Below, piece by piece: positions 24,816 through 33,922 of a stretch of 64,000 nt of DNA. The stretch lies in assembly GCF_000176155.1 (NCBI RefSeq), contig NZ_ACZO01000007.1:1-64000 (forward strand), written 5' to 3'. Origin of the DNA: Vibrio metschnikovii CIP 69.14 (GTDB lineage: Bacteria > Pseudomonadota > Gammaproteobacteria > Enterobacterales > Vibrionaceae). Under the pieces are notes generated by a model. It was not told the origin of the DNA and did not search any database. It saw only the letters and a program-made list of their open reading frames with translations. A program made the position numbers and the translations under genes. Each line of letters opens with the position of its first letter. Position 1 is the stretch's first letter.

Positions 24816-25391
24816 TTAGTTGAGTTTATTTAGTGTGGGGAAATCTGAATTTTTAATACTATCAATGCTCTTAACGAATGGTTTCAAGTCACGGAATTCT
24901 TCTGGCAATCTTTGCAAGGCGTTCAACGCTTCCTGACGAGTGGCGTAATCACCATACAAGACCGTGTACCATTTCGTGCCATTAACGACTTTATAGTTTT
25001 CCCAGATCGGTTGTTCATCTTTAGGTAACTGATTCGCAAATTGATCAACCTTAGTTTGCGCCCCAACGGCAACAACTTGAATGGTGAAGCCATAACGTGG
25101 ATTCATTGCTAATTGCTGTTCGGTTGGTGGTGCAATAGTGACTTTAGGTTTGGCTGGCGGCGTTGCTTTGACGATTTGTTTCTCTTCAGCCGGAGCCATT
25201 TTGATCACTTGAGCTTGAACATTACGCTCGGAGACACCGTCAGCGTTACCCCTTTCTGAGACAATAGGTTTAGGAATATCAGCCACGGCAAACTCTTCCG
25301 TGTGGCTTTGAGTTGTTACATCCGTGATATAATTTTCTGAGGCACAGGCGGCCAGCAGCGCGCACAAGCCAACAATCGCAATTCTTTTCAT
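24816..25391 (-). CDS. SPOR domain lipoprotein
   Basis: A 191-residue lipoprotein. The lipobox is LLAAC with Cys at residue 16 (MKRIAIVGLCALLAACASEN). A Pro/Lys-rich linker (about 60-105) leads to a C-terminal SPOR domain (about 110-180: YGFTIQVVAVGAQTKVDQFA, GTKWYTVLYGDYATRQEAL), which binds denuded glycan strands at the division site. The start was moved to the internal ATG because a lipoprotein signal begins there. It resembles DamX/RlpA-type septal proteins in organisation but is not orthologous in any way I can show. Confidence 0.85.
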   Translation of the reverse strand: MKRIAIVGLCALLAACASENYITDVTTQSHTEEFAVADIPKPIVSERGNADGVSERNVQAQVIKMAPAEEKQIVKATPPAKPKVTIAPPTEQQLAMNPRYGFTIQVVAVGAQTKVDQFANQLPKDEQPIWENYKVVNGTKWYTVLYGDYATRQEALNALQRLPEEFRDLKPFVKSIDSIKNSDFPTLNKLN

Positions 25392-25520
25392 AAACCAATA
25401 ACACCTTAGATAGAAAGTAATGTAAATCATGCCGATAGCGCGTCTTATAATCAAGTATAGGATGTGATTATCTCTGATTATCCTGTGATTTGTGGCACAA
25501 AGTGAAAGAGAGATGATGTC

Positions 25521-25658
25521 ATGAAGATCACATCCAGACTAAATACATCAACACCATTAGATAATTTTAACTACAGTGTTGTTGATATGGCTGTATTGAC
25601 CTTTGGTGAAGATTTCATGCTAAAGGCAAAACTTAGTTATTGGCTCGTTACCTTTTAG
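25521..25658 (+). CDS. Possible 45-residue leader ORF before pat
   Basis: An ORF MKITSRLNTSTPLDNFNYSV continuing to a TAG at 25658, ending 12 bases before the ATG of the acetyltransferase gene. AGAGAG lies upstream of its ATG. It occupies most of the 279-base gap to the divergent lipoprotein gene. No family recognised; it may be chance. Confidence 0.25.
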   Translation: MKITSRLNTSTPLDNFNYSVVDMAVLTFGEDFMLKAKLSYWLVTF

Positions 25659-25670
25659 GTCTTTTGCATC

Positions 25671-28358
25671 ATGAATTCTATTAACCCGCTACTTAATCCA
25701 AGATCTGTGGCTGTGATTGGCGCTTCAACGCGATCTTTTCGTGCCGGTAATATCGTCATGAAAAACCTACTTCAGGGCGGTTTCGATGGTGCAATTATGC
25801 CAGTAACGCCTCGTTATCCTTCTGTGTGTGGGGTCTTGGCTTATAAGACTGTGCTTGATTTACCTCTCGTCCCCGATATTGCGATTCTTTGTACTCATGC
25901 TTCTCGTAATCTTGAACTTTTTCGTCAATTGGCAGAGAAAGGCGTCTCATGAGTTATCGTATTATCCGCCGATATGTACAGTGAAGATACTCAACAGCAT
26001 GAAATTCAGCAACAGTGCCTAACGATTGCCAAGCAAGCCGGTATTCGCGTACTAGGTCCTAATAGCCTTGGTATTATTCTGCCTTGGATACACTTCAATG
26101 GCTCATTTTCTCCAGTCAATGCCTTAAAGGGCCATATTGCTTTTATTTCTCAGTCAGCAGCCGTCTGTACTACAATTCTCGATTGGGCGAATGATAAACA
26201 AATTGGCTTTTCGGCTTTTGTTTCCCTGGGCAACGCCTGCGATATCGACTTCGCTGATTTACTCGATTCGCTCAGTATCGATAAGCATACCCACGCAATT
26301 TTGTTGTATGTCGATACCATCAAAGATGCACGCCGCTTTTTATCCGCGGCACGCGCCGCGTCTCGTAATCGACGAATACTTGTTTTAAAAGGGGGGAGAA
26401 CCGCTGCAGGGCGAAAAGCAGCTAAAATACACACTGGAGGCGAAGATACACTAGACATTATTTACGATTCTGCCATTCGCAGAACCGGTATGTTGAGGGT
26501 TAATAATACGCATGAGCTGTTTGCGGCCGTTGAAACGTTAACTCATGCAGTACCACTCCAAGGCGAGCGGCTGGCGATCATCACTAATGGTGGTGGGCCT
26601 GCTATTATGGCTGTCGATACGTTACTCGAACGCGGAGGTAAATTAGCACAATTAAGCCATACCGTTTACCAACAACTTGATCAATGCCTTCCGCGCAGTT
26701 GGTCGCAAAACAACCCGATTGATATTGTTGGGGACGCTGACCACACTCGTTATGTTAATGCGTTAAAAGCGGTACTCGATAGTGATGATATCGATGCTAT
26801 CCTGATTATGCACTCTCCTTCCGCCATCGCGCACTCAGAGCAAACAGCAATGGCTATTGTTGAGGTGATTAAAACCCATCCTCGGGCGAGACGTTTTAAT
26901 ATTCTGACCAATTGGTCTGGGGAACTCACCGCCCGCCCGGCTCGGCACATTTTTACTCAAGCTGGCATCCCGACCTACCGCACGCCAGAAAGTGCCGTCG
27001 TCGCTTTCATGCATTTGGTTGAATTTAGGCGTAACCAAAAACAGTTGATGGAAACACCGACGACCACTGAGTTGGTGACCGCTTCAGAAATCAATAGCGC
27101 CAAAGTGTGGATCGCCGAACATTTAAGCGAACAAGAAAGTGTACATATTGATACTCATCAAATAGGTACGTTCCTCAAATGCTTTCATTTTAATGTGTTA
27201 CCTACCTGGATTGCTTCAGACAGTAGTGAGGCGGTACACATAGCAGAAACGATTGGCTATCCGGTTGCGGTAAAATTGCGATCTCCAGACATTAGTCATA
27301 AATCCGATGTGCAAGGCGTTATGCTTAACCTACGCAACCGTAACGAAGTGGCTAATGCCGCGCAATCGATCCTTGATAGAACCCAACTTTCCTACCCTGC
27401 AGCTAGAGTGTATGGCTTGTTGGTGCAAGCGATGGCCAAGTTGGGCGGAGGAGAAGAGTTACGTATTAAAGTCAAACACGATGCTATTTTTGGTCCGGTG
27501 ATTTTACTGGGGCAAGGTGGTTCTGAATGGGAAGAGTCACTGGATGCAGTCGCTGCATTACCGCCATTAAATAGTACATTAGCAAGATATTTAATTATTC
27601 GGGCGCTACGCAGCGGTAAAATTCGTCTACAAAAACAACCAGTACCAATAAACATTGACGGTTTATCCGAATTTTTAGTCCGAATTTCCCAACTGATTAT
27701 TGAGTGTCCACAAGTACATGAATTGGATATCCACCCTTTACTGGTCAATGGTGATCAATTTACGATTCTAGATGCCGATTTGATATTACAGCGTTTCGAA
27801 GGGGATGCGCAAAGTCGGTTAGCTATCCGTCCCTATCCTTCTGAATTGGTAGAAAATGTCATCGCTAAAGATGGGGAGCCGCTAACTCTTAGGCCGATTC
27901 TCCCCGAAGATGAGCCACAACATGCCGCTTTCATTCATCGAGTCTCAAAAGAAGATCTGTACAAACGCTTTTTTTCGGATGTCGGTGAATTTAATCACGA
28001 AGCGCTAGCCAACTTTACCCAAATTGATTACGACCGAGAGATGGCTTTTGTTGCTGTCAGCCATAAAACCTCACCAGCAGAGATCATTGGCGTCTCACGA
28101 GCATTGATCAACCATGATAATAGTGATGCTGAATTTGCCATTTTGATCCGCTCCGATCTTAAAGGTAAAGGGCTCGGATCATTACTAATGAAAAAGATCA
28201 TTGATTACTGCCAAACGAAAGGCACTGCCCGCATCTCAGGTATGACCATGCCTAGCAATAAAGGGATGCTCAGTTTAGCCCAAAAACTCGGCTTTAGTAT
28301 CGAGATCCATTTTGAAGATGGAACGGCAGATATGCTCTTAACCCTGACCGAACCGTAA
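25671..28358 (+). pseudogene. pat: Pat/Pka-type acyl-CoA synthetase-acetyltransferase with in-frame TGA
   Basis: The gene encodes an NDP-forming acyl-CoA synthetase-like protein fused to a C-terminal GNAT domain, like E. coli Pka (YfiQ/PatZ), which acetylates lysines such as that of acetyl-CoA synthetase. Domains: CoA-binding (PRSVAVIGASTRSFRAGNIV), succinyl-CoA ligase-like (ILVLKGGRTAAGRKA), ATP-grasp (GYPVAVKLRSPDISHKSDVQ, about 510-720) and GNAT (about 735-890, LKGKGLGSLLMKKII). Codon 94 at 25950-25952 is TGA, in the conserved stretch LAEKGVS*VIVLSA; the downstream frame is the same and open to 28358. No other lesion is seen in the 894 remaining codons. It is either a recent nonsense mutation, a sequencing error, or read-through; translation could restart at ATG 25974 but would lack the CoA-binding N-terminus. 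Confidence 0.85.
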
Positions 28359-28375
28359 ACCAAGACTCTGGTAGA

Positions 28376-29263
28376 TCAGACGAGATCCCAATGTTTTTTC
28401 AAATATTGAATACACCACGATTTGGCTTCACCCGTCGTATTTCTGCGCCACGCCATAACAATATCAATATGTTTATCCATGCTGCCCGATATCTTTTGCA
28501 ACTGCCCACTGGCAATCAACGGCTGCGCGATTTGTATCGGTAACGTACCAATACCTAATCCCTCCACCAGCGCTTGGCATTTGGCATTAAAATTACTCAC
28601 CGTCAAACGCGGCTGTTTTTCTAAGATATTAATACTCATCGCTGGCTGTTCCCGCGCTGTATCGGCAATCGCAATCACTCGATACTTCTGTCGAGCCTGC
28701 TCATCAAACTCACCACGACGGCGATGAACATAATGATCGCTCGCAGCAACCCAAATCAGTGACATTGAGCCTAATCGCTCTGATTTTACTTCTTGCGGTA
28801 AACTGTCTATCTTGGGGCAAATCAGTAAATCGGCTCTTCCTGTAGCGAGAGACTCCCAACTTCCGGCTAAAATCTCTTCTTGTAGACGAATTCGAGTTTT
28901 ACTGACATTGCCTAACGCATCCACCAAAGGAAAAAAGTTCGCGACCGGAATGATGCCATCAAAAGCCAATGTAATATCCAATTCCCAACCGTTAGCAAGT
29001 AACGTCGCATCGTTAACTAGCTTCTCGGCGGCCGACAAAATGGTTCGCCCACGCTCAAGGATCAACCGTCCGGCATCAGTAAAACTGGCTTTATGACCAG
29101 AGCGATCAAAAATCATCATATCCAAATCTTGTTCAAGCTTTTGAATTTGATAACTCAATGAGCTTGGTGCGCGGTTCAGTTCATTGGCCGCGGCAGCAAA
29201 ACTGCCACGGCGATCAATCGCATCAAGGATATGTAGCGCTTCTAAAGTAATCGGGCTTTGCAT
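28376..29263 (-). CDS. LysR family regulator, YhaJ-like
   Basis: A 295-residue LysR regulator close to E. coli YhaJ: LEALHILDAIDRRGSFAAAA, NELNRAPSSLSYQIQKLEQD (the winged helix), then VIAIADTAREQPAMSINILE, KQPRLTVSNFNAKCQALVEG and MAWRRNTTGEAKSWCIQYLK. I start at MQSP (29263), preceded by GAGGAAAG; longer starts add unconserved residues. YhaJ controls dlsT/yhaO and aromatic-compound responses in E. coli; the target here is unknown. It follows sgrR on the same strand, 41 bases downstream. Confidence 0.88.
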   Translation of the reverse strand: MQSPITLEALHILDAIDRRGSFAAAANELNRAPSSLSYQIQKLEQDLDMMIFDRSGHKASFTDAGRLILERGRTILSAAEKLVNDATLLANGWELDITLAFDGIIPVANFFPLVDALGNVSKTRIRLQEEILAGSWESLATGRADLLICPKIDSLPQEVKSERLGSMSLIWVAASDHYVHRRRGEFDEQARQKYRVIAIADTAREQPAMSINILEKQPRLTVSNFNAKCQALVEGLGIGTLPIQIAQPLIASGQLQKISGSMDKHIDIVMAWRRNTTGEAKSWCIQYLKKHWDLV

Positions 29264-29304
29264 CTCTTCTTTCCTCATACAAGATCGGTGATTAGACGAT
29301 CGTT

Positions 29305-30993
29305 TTACTCTGGCTTTACCCATACTTGGCTAAAATCAAACCAGCCTAAGGCATTGCACTTTGCATTTTGTAACGCACCACATTGATCTTTATTCACCCC
29401 TAACCAGCAATGAAACATTGGAATGATCTGTTTACTGGCGACTAAGGACTTACCGAGCTCTTGAGCGGGAAAAGGGGTTGATTCATCGCTCGCACGCCAT
29501 TGATCAATCAATCCAGACCAACGATAAAAATCCTCAGCTTGACTCATTGGTTCAATATCAGAGTAATCCAATAACCAGCCAGCCAGTGCATCATCCCGAT
29601 GGTTAGCAATACCCATAGCTTTGATCCAAATGTCTACCTGATCGACATCATCGACGGTTAATTCATATTTAATGAAGCTGACGTCTATACCATCTTCTTT
29701 AAGTAGGCGTTCAATACACTTCGCTAAAGTAGGAAACATAGGATGTTGAGCATGATAAGCAACCGTAACGGTTTTACCGATTGGTGGTTCAACGGCTGAC
29801 ATTGGCCCATTTTGATGATACCAACCCGGCTTTAATCCATAAGCAGGCAATACGCCCAGTTCAACCACCTTTTCTTCTGGTAACAAACGAAATAAATTCA
29901 GCGCACTGAGTTTGGTTTGTAAATAATTAGCCCAAGCCTCATTAGACGCAATCCCGTTACGACGATTGAGTAATAAATAAGTACAACCTGGATCGAGTTC
30001 AACATCTTCACTAAATGAGCCGCGCTGACTTTTCATCGGATGCGTTAAGCTCGGAAATACCATTGAGGAGTGCACTTCATCAATAACCCATACTTCGACA
30101 CGGTCCAGCAACGGACGAAAACCAAAATAGCCATCAAATGCTTGTAGTACTAGCCTTTTCTCATCATTAACGAATACCTTATAAGGACCACTACCCACCG
30201 GTTTTTGATCAAAGTCATCCGCCCTTAATGACTCTGGCAATAAAATTTTTGCACAAGATTCTGCCAGCAATAACGGTAAGCGAGTATCGGGTTTGGCTAG
30301 ATGAATATCGACAACCCAATTATCCGGAGTCGTAATGGCGTCAATGTGCGCAAATAAATTCACTAAACGTAATTGCCATAGACTTTGCACCACCATCTCT
30401 GTGGTCATTAATTCCCCGTTATGAAAACGTACTCCTGGGCGTAAATAAAACCGCCAGTGTGTTGGACTTAACGCTTGCCAGTGGTGCGCGAGATCGGCTT
30501 GCAATTGCTCTTCTTCATCTAAACGAGTCAAACCAGAATAAATTTGCCGCGCAATATGCAGCTCTGAACGGCGCATCGGCTTCGTAGGGTTGAGCATAGA
30601 GAGTGGTCGATAATACGGCAAGCGCACCACTTGCAAGCCTTCTTGGTGTTGTACACCTAGGTAACTCTGGATAACTTGAGTTAGCTTGGCGGCATCTTGA
30701 TCCAATACCGCCAGCGCTTGACCTATTTTGCCTTCTTGCAGATAACGGCGAGCAAGGTTTTCACTGACATCTGCCCGACTACGTTTAAAAATAAGCTGTG
30801 AGAGTTTGCCGCGTCCTGGAGCGGGATGCCATTCAATCCATCCCTCATCTTCTAACTTGTTAAGTACAATACGCGCATTACGTCGAGTGCAAAATAAAAT
30901 GTCGGTAATATCGTCTAATTGCGTCTCTGCATCTTGACCATGAAAATGAGCAAATAAGGTTTCAAATTGGACACGTAAGCGAGGGCTACTCAT
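29305..30993 (-). CDS. sgrR: SgrR family transcriptional regulator
   Basis: A 562-residue protein with an N-terminal winged-helix (LDDITDILFCTRRNARIVLN, KLEDEGWIEWHPAPGRGKLS) and a C-terminal SBP_bac_5 solute-binding domain (YSGLTRLDEEEQLQADLAHH, WRFYLRPGVRFHNGELMTTE). In E. coli SgrR activates the sRNA SgrS during glucose-phosphate stress. No SgrS-like RNA or sugar transporter is next to it here, so paralogy is likely. The start at ATG 30993 matches the family, yet the preceding minus-strand bases read TTTCCTCCTTT, with no SD. A 9-bp inverted repeat lies directly upstream. Confidence 0.85.
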   Translation of the reverse strand: MSSPRLRVQFETLFAHFHGQDAETQLDDITDILFCTRRNARIVLNKLEDEGWIEWHPAPGRGKLSQLIFKRSRADVSENLARRYLQEGKIGQALAVLDQDAAKLTQVIQSYLGVQHQEGLQVVRLPYYRPLSMLNPTKPMRRSELHIARQIYSGLTRLDEEEQLQADLAHHWQALSPTHWRFYLRPGVRFHNGELMTTEMVVQSLWQLRLVNLFAHIDAITTPDNWVVDIHLAKPDTRLPLLLAESCAKILLPESLRADDFDQKPVGSGPYKVFVNDEKRLVLQAFDGYFGFRPLLDRVEVWVIDEVHSSMVFPSLTHPMKSQRGSFSEDVELDPGCTYLLLNRRNGIASNEAWANYLQTKLSALNLFRLLPEEKVVELGVLPAYGLKPGWYHQNGPMSAVEPPIGKTVTVAYHAQHPMFPTLAKCIERLLKEDGIDVSFIKYELTVDDVDQVDIWIKAMGIANHRDDALAGWLLDYSDIEPMSQAEDFYRWSGLIDQWRASDESTPFPAQELGKSLVASKQIIPMFHCWLGVNKDQCGALQNAKCNALGWFDFSQVWVKPE

Positions 30994-30997
30994 AAAG

Positions 30998-31037
30998 GAG
31001 GAAACTCTATATCTTAAAAACTTACTACAGTTTCCTC
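30998..31037 (-). promoter_or_regulatory. Inverted repeat abutting the sgrR start
   Basis: GAGGAAACT (30998-31006) and AGTTTCCTC (31029-31037) are perfect 9-bp arms separated by 22 bases, ending five bases before the sgrR ATG. It could be an operator or an mRNA stem at the start of translation; SgrR proteins are often autoregulated. Confidence 0.45.
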
Positions 31038-31073
31038 TATTTAGGTCCTTCAGTGCAAGCGCCGGCCACCAGT

Positions 31074-31307
31074 TTAGGAGATATCGCAACCTAAAGATTG
31101 AGCAAGCTCAGATAATTGTTCGCTGTTATCGAGTTTAACCGACCATTTTACACCGCCACTGTTGGCCAGCATTACATTCGCGCCTCCGCCAAGCAAAGTG
31201 ACATTGTCACTTGAAGATTGTAAACTAATTGAATGCTCACCCAGTAAGCGCACCACCACTTCATGTGCGGTGGCAATAATTTTCCCACCGGAAAATTCAA
31301 TCATCAT
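31074..31307 (-). CDS. DUF3389 family protein
   Basis: A 77-residue beta-rich protein that I recognise as the Vibrio DUF3389 family: MMIEFSGGKIIATAHEVVVR, LQSSSDNVTLLGGGANVML and GGVKWSVKLDNSEQLSELAQ. Its first ATG overlaps the stop of the upstream thioesterase gene (ATGA), indicating translational coupling. Function unknown. Confidence 0.72.
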   Translation of the reverse strand: MMIEFSGGKIIATAHEVVVRLLGEHSISLQSSSDNVTLLGGGANVMLANSGGVKWSVKLDNSEQLSELAQSLGCDIS

Positions 31308-31760
31308 TCGATTGCCTCGCTATCTTGGCTTACTTTATTGCGCTGCTGTTTGACCGCCAACGTTAAACGGCTGACACAGACTAAGCGACCTTGTTCATCG
31401 GTAATATCTATCTGCCAAACTTGAGTGGAAATCCCGATATGGATAGGTTTTGCCGTGCCAATCACCTGACCTTGTCGCATAGCCCGTAAGTGATTAGCAT
31501 TAATGTCTAATCCTACACAATAGCGAGTCTCATCGACGGCAAAATTACCGGCAATGGAGCCTAAGGTTTCGGCTAAAACCACTGAGGCTCCGCCATGCAA
31601 CATGCCCAATGGTTGATGTGTATACGAACAAACAGGCATGGTTGCCGAGATAGTGTTTTCCGTGATCTCGGTATAAATAATATTCAAATGCTCCATCATG
31701 GTATTTTTTTGACGTGGCATTTAATCGCTCTAAGCTGATTGGCTTTTTCCAAATTTCCAT
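31304..31760 (-). pseudogene. Hotdog thioesterase (MenI/YdiI-like) with A7-tract frameshift
   Basis: The gene is a PaaI/YdiI-type hotdog acyl-CoA thioesterase, like MenI which hydrolyses DHNA-CoA in menaquinone synthesis. The N-terminus MEIWKKPISLERLNATS begins at ATG 31760 behind AAGGGTG, but the conserved remainder (MMEHLNIIYTEITENTISAT, QPLGMLHGGASVVLAETLGS, LDINANHLRAMRQG) is in the next frame. The switch is at a run of seven A (minus strand; T7 at 31704-31710). One A fewer gives a continuous protein of about 151 residues. The catalytic Glu in VVLAETLG and His in GMLHGGA are kept. It may be a slippage site, an assembly error, or a disabled gene; an internal ATG in the downstream frame could give a shorter product. 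Confidence 0.85.
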
Positions 31761-31907
31761 GTTCACCCTTAATAAAATACATCAATAGCCGTCAACAACG
31801 CGCATCCAGCAATATTGCATCTCCAACAAACTTGGGTATATTGTACAACCACTTGGCTATCTATCCTACCGAGTCATTATAGGGATAATTATGATTAAGG
31901 GTGTGTT

Positions 31908-32702
31908 ATGCGTTTAAGGATAAAAATCTTAGGCTTAATGATAACGTTGATGGGTTTAACCGCTTGCAGCGCTTCGCCAACTGGGCGCAACCAGCTATTG
32001 CTGTTCTCGAATACCCAAATGAGCACGCTCGGCGTGCAATCTTTTAGTCAAATGAAAAGTGAGTTGCCGATCAGTCAAGATGCGGCCTTGACTCGCTACG
32101 TACAATGCGTCACCGATGCCCTTCTTCAGTACGTCCCAGCGCAGCCTAGCGTCGAGCAATGGGAAGTTGTCCTGTTTGATAGTCCACAAGTGAATGCTTT
32201 TGCCCTACCTGGCGGCAAAATCGGAGTTTATACCGGATTACTAAGCGTTGCCGTCAATCAAGATCAACTGGCAACGGTGATTGGTCATGAAATTGCTCAT
32301 GTACTTGCCAATCATAGTAATGAACGCCTCTCTCAAGCCCAACTGGCCAATGTCGGATTACAAGTCACTGATGTTGCTTTAGGTGCTTCAGAATATGCAC
32401 AATATCGTGATTTGACGATGGCGGCTTTAGGTGTCGGTGTTCAATATGGCGTGATTATGCCTTATGGCCGCCGCCAAGAATCAGAAGCGGATCGCTTAGG
32501 ATTAACCTTAATGGCCCAAGCTGGGTTTGATCCGACACAAAGTATCGAACTATGGCGGAATATGGCAAGAGCTTCGATGGGACAGCAACCGCCTGAGCTA
32601 CTATCGACCCATCCTTCCCACAGCACACGCATTAATGATCTGGCTGCGAAGATCTCAACATTGCCAGATACCACGCGACAAGCGCCCAATTGTGGACCAT
32701 AA
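31908..32702 (+). CDS. M48 family metalloprotease lipoprotein
   Basis: A 264-residue periplasm-facing lipoprotein protease. The signal ends in the lipobox GLTAC (Cys20). The zinc motif is VIGHEIAHVLANHSNERLSQ, with the third ligand Glu in RRQESEADRLGLTLMAQAGF, and STHPSHSTR marks the M48 C-terminus. It resembles E. coli LoiP/YcaL, single-domain outer-membrane M48 proteases involved in quality control of the envelope. It is monocistronic, with a strong terminator 40 bases after the stop. Confidence 0.92.
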   Translation: MRLRIKILGLMITLMGLTACSASPTGRNQLLLFSNTQMSTLGVQSFSQMKSELPISQDAALTRYVQCVTDALLQYVPAQPSVEQWEVVLFDSPQVNAFALPGGKIGVYTGLLSVAVNQDQLATVIGHEIAHVLANHSNERLSQAQLANVGLQVTDVALGASEYAQYRDLTMAALGVGVQYGVIMPYGRRQESEADRLGLTLMAQAGFDPTQSIELWRNMARASMGQQPPELLSTHPSHSTRINDLAAKISTLPDTTRQAPNCGP

Positions 32703-32742
32703 ACTAACATCCCGTTCAAAACGACTTTAATTGTCTTCACTA

Positions 32743-32774
32743 CCCCGAGAGTTGCAGAACATTCTCGGGGTTTA
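32743..32774 (+). terminator. Terminator after the M48 protease gene
   Basis: CCCCGAGA and TCTCGGGG form an 8-bp stem with a 12-base loop, followed by TTTAAC. Confidence 0.75.
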
Positions 32775-32840
32775 ACCCTTCCAATCGTAGGCATAAAGTG
32801 GATAATACCCGCGAACTTAATCTTATAGAGGTGGGAATCA

Positions 32841-33407
32841 ATGTCTACTGAAGCAACTTTACTCGAACGCTGTGACTCAAAATGTGAACTGTGCGCAGCA
32901 CAGAGCTCGCTGTCTCCTTATGTGGTTGCCCCGCATACACAGATCACCGTCGATCACGCTATCATGCTTTGCGCCACCTGCAGCTCACAAATCGAACAAC
33001 CTGAAACGATGGACGCGAATCACTGGCGCTGTCTAAATGACAGTATGTGGAGCCAAGTGGCGCCCGTTCAGATAATGGCATGGCGTCAACTCAAGCGCTT
33101 ATCAGCAACAGAAAGCTGGGCGCAAGATTTGCTGGATATGATGTATATGGAAGAAGATCTTCAAAAATGGGCCGAAATTGGTATGAACGATGATGAAGAT
33201 AAACCCCGTGACGTGAATGGTGTCGAGCTCAAAAAAGGCGATGACATCACGGTGATCAAAGATCTTCCAGTGAAAGGCTCAAGCATGGTCATCAAACAAG
33301 GAACGGCGGTACGTGGTATTAACTTAACCGATGATCCAAAGCACATTCAGGGTAAAGTTAATGGTCAAACTATGTACATTATCGCTGAGTATTGCCGCAA
33401 GAAATAA
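32841..33407 (+). CDS. PhnA domain protein
   Basis: A 188-residue protein with an N-terminal zinc-ribbon-like segment (CDSKCELCAAQSS, plus LCATCSSQIEQ) and the C-terminal PhnA SH3-like domain (PRDVNGVELKKGDDITVIKD, LPVKGSSMVIKQGTAVRGIN, NGQTMYIIAEYCRKK). Despite the name, PhnA proteins are not required for phosphonate C-P lyase, and their function is unsettled. ATG follows AGAGGTGGG. It is flanked by its own terminator. Confidence 0.88.
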   Translation: MSTEATLLERCDSKCELCAAQSSLSPYVVAPHTQITVDHAIMLCATCSSQIEQPETMDANHWRCLNDSMWSQVAPVQIMAWRQLKRLSATESWAQDLLDMMYMEEDLQKWAEIGMNDDEDKPRDVNGVELKKGDDITVIKDLPVKGSSMVIKQGTAVRGINLTDDPKHIQGKVNGQTMYIIAEYCRKK

Positions 33408-33450
33408 GCAACTTTGTGCTTATCTTTGCTAAGCGCTAAATGTATATAGC

Positions 33451-33478
33451 AAAAAGCCGACGTTTTCGTCGGCTTTTG
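33451..33478. terminator. Bidirectional terminator after the PhnA gene
   Basis: AAAAGCCGACG-tttt-CGTCGGCTTTT, an 11-bp stem with A-run and T-run, lying between two convergent genes. Confidence 0.9.
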
Positions 33479-33502
33479 TCTTTTAACAACTTATCTTTTT
33501 GC

Positions 33503-33694
33503 TTAACGTGTTAATCCAATATCACGTTGAATATGGCTAGATAATTCCGCAGTGTGGTAATACGTTGTTTGTTTCGTTTCCACAAAAAGAATATCCACCA
33601 AATGAGCTATCAATCCTTTGAAGTTAACCGCATAGGTTTTTTTATCCATAGAGGTGGGTGCTGTTAAAGTACCTAAACGCATTGCTTGTGCCAT
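33503..33694 (-). CDS. Small protein with DUF1127-like C-terminus
   Basis: A 63-residue protein. Most of it (MAQAMRLGTLTAPTSMDKKT, FKGLIAHLVDILFVETKQTT) is unfamiliar, but the end SSHIQRDIGLTR matches the C-terminal signature (L-x-D-I-G-L-T/S-R) of DUF1127/YjiS small arginine-rich proteins, some of which bind RNA. GAGAGGC precedes the ATG. A bidirectional terminator follows, which supports it as a real gene. Confidence 0.6.
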   Translation of the reverse strand: MAQAMRLGTLTAPTSMDKKTYAVNFKGLIAHLVDILFVETKQTTYYHTAELSSHIQRDIGLTR

Positions 33695-33922
33695 GTGAGC
33701 CTCTCTTAATTCGGTAACTTATTTGCGCGCATTTTAAGCAAGCTATTGCTACAAAAGAAGTGACAAAATTTGTCATTTCGAATTAAAAAAAACTAATGAA
33801 ACAACCCCATAACAACTGCGGAATATATATTCAAAACAAACGCATTTAAAGCTACTATTTAACCATCAAATGCATAAGGACAATCGCTCTACGATTTTTC
33901 AGACTTTTCATTAACAAATATT

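Noticed and set aside
25950..25952. Selenocysteine reading of the TGA in pat
   Set aside because: No SECIS-like hairpin is evident immediately downstream and the family has no selenocysteine at this position.
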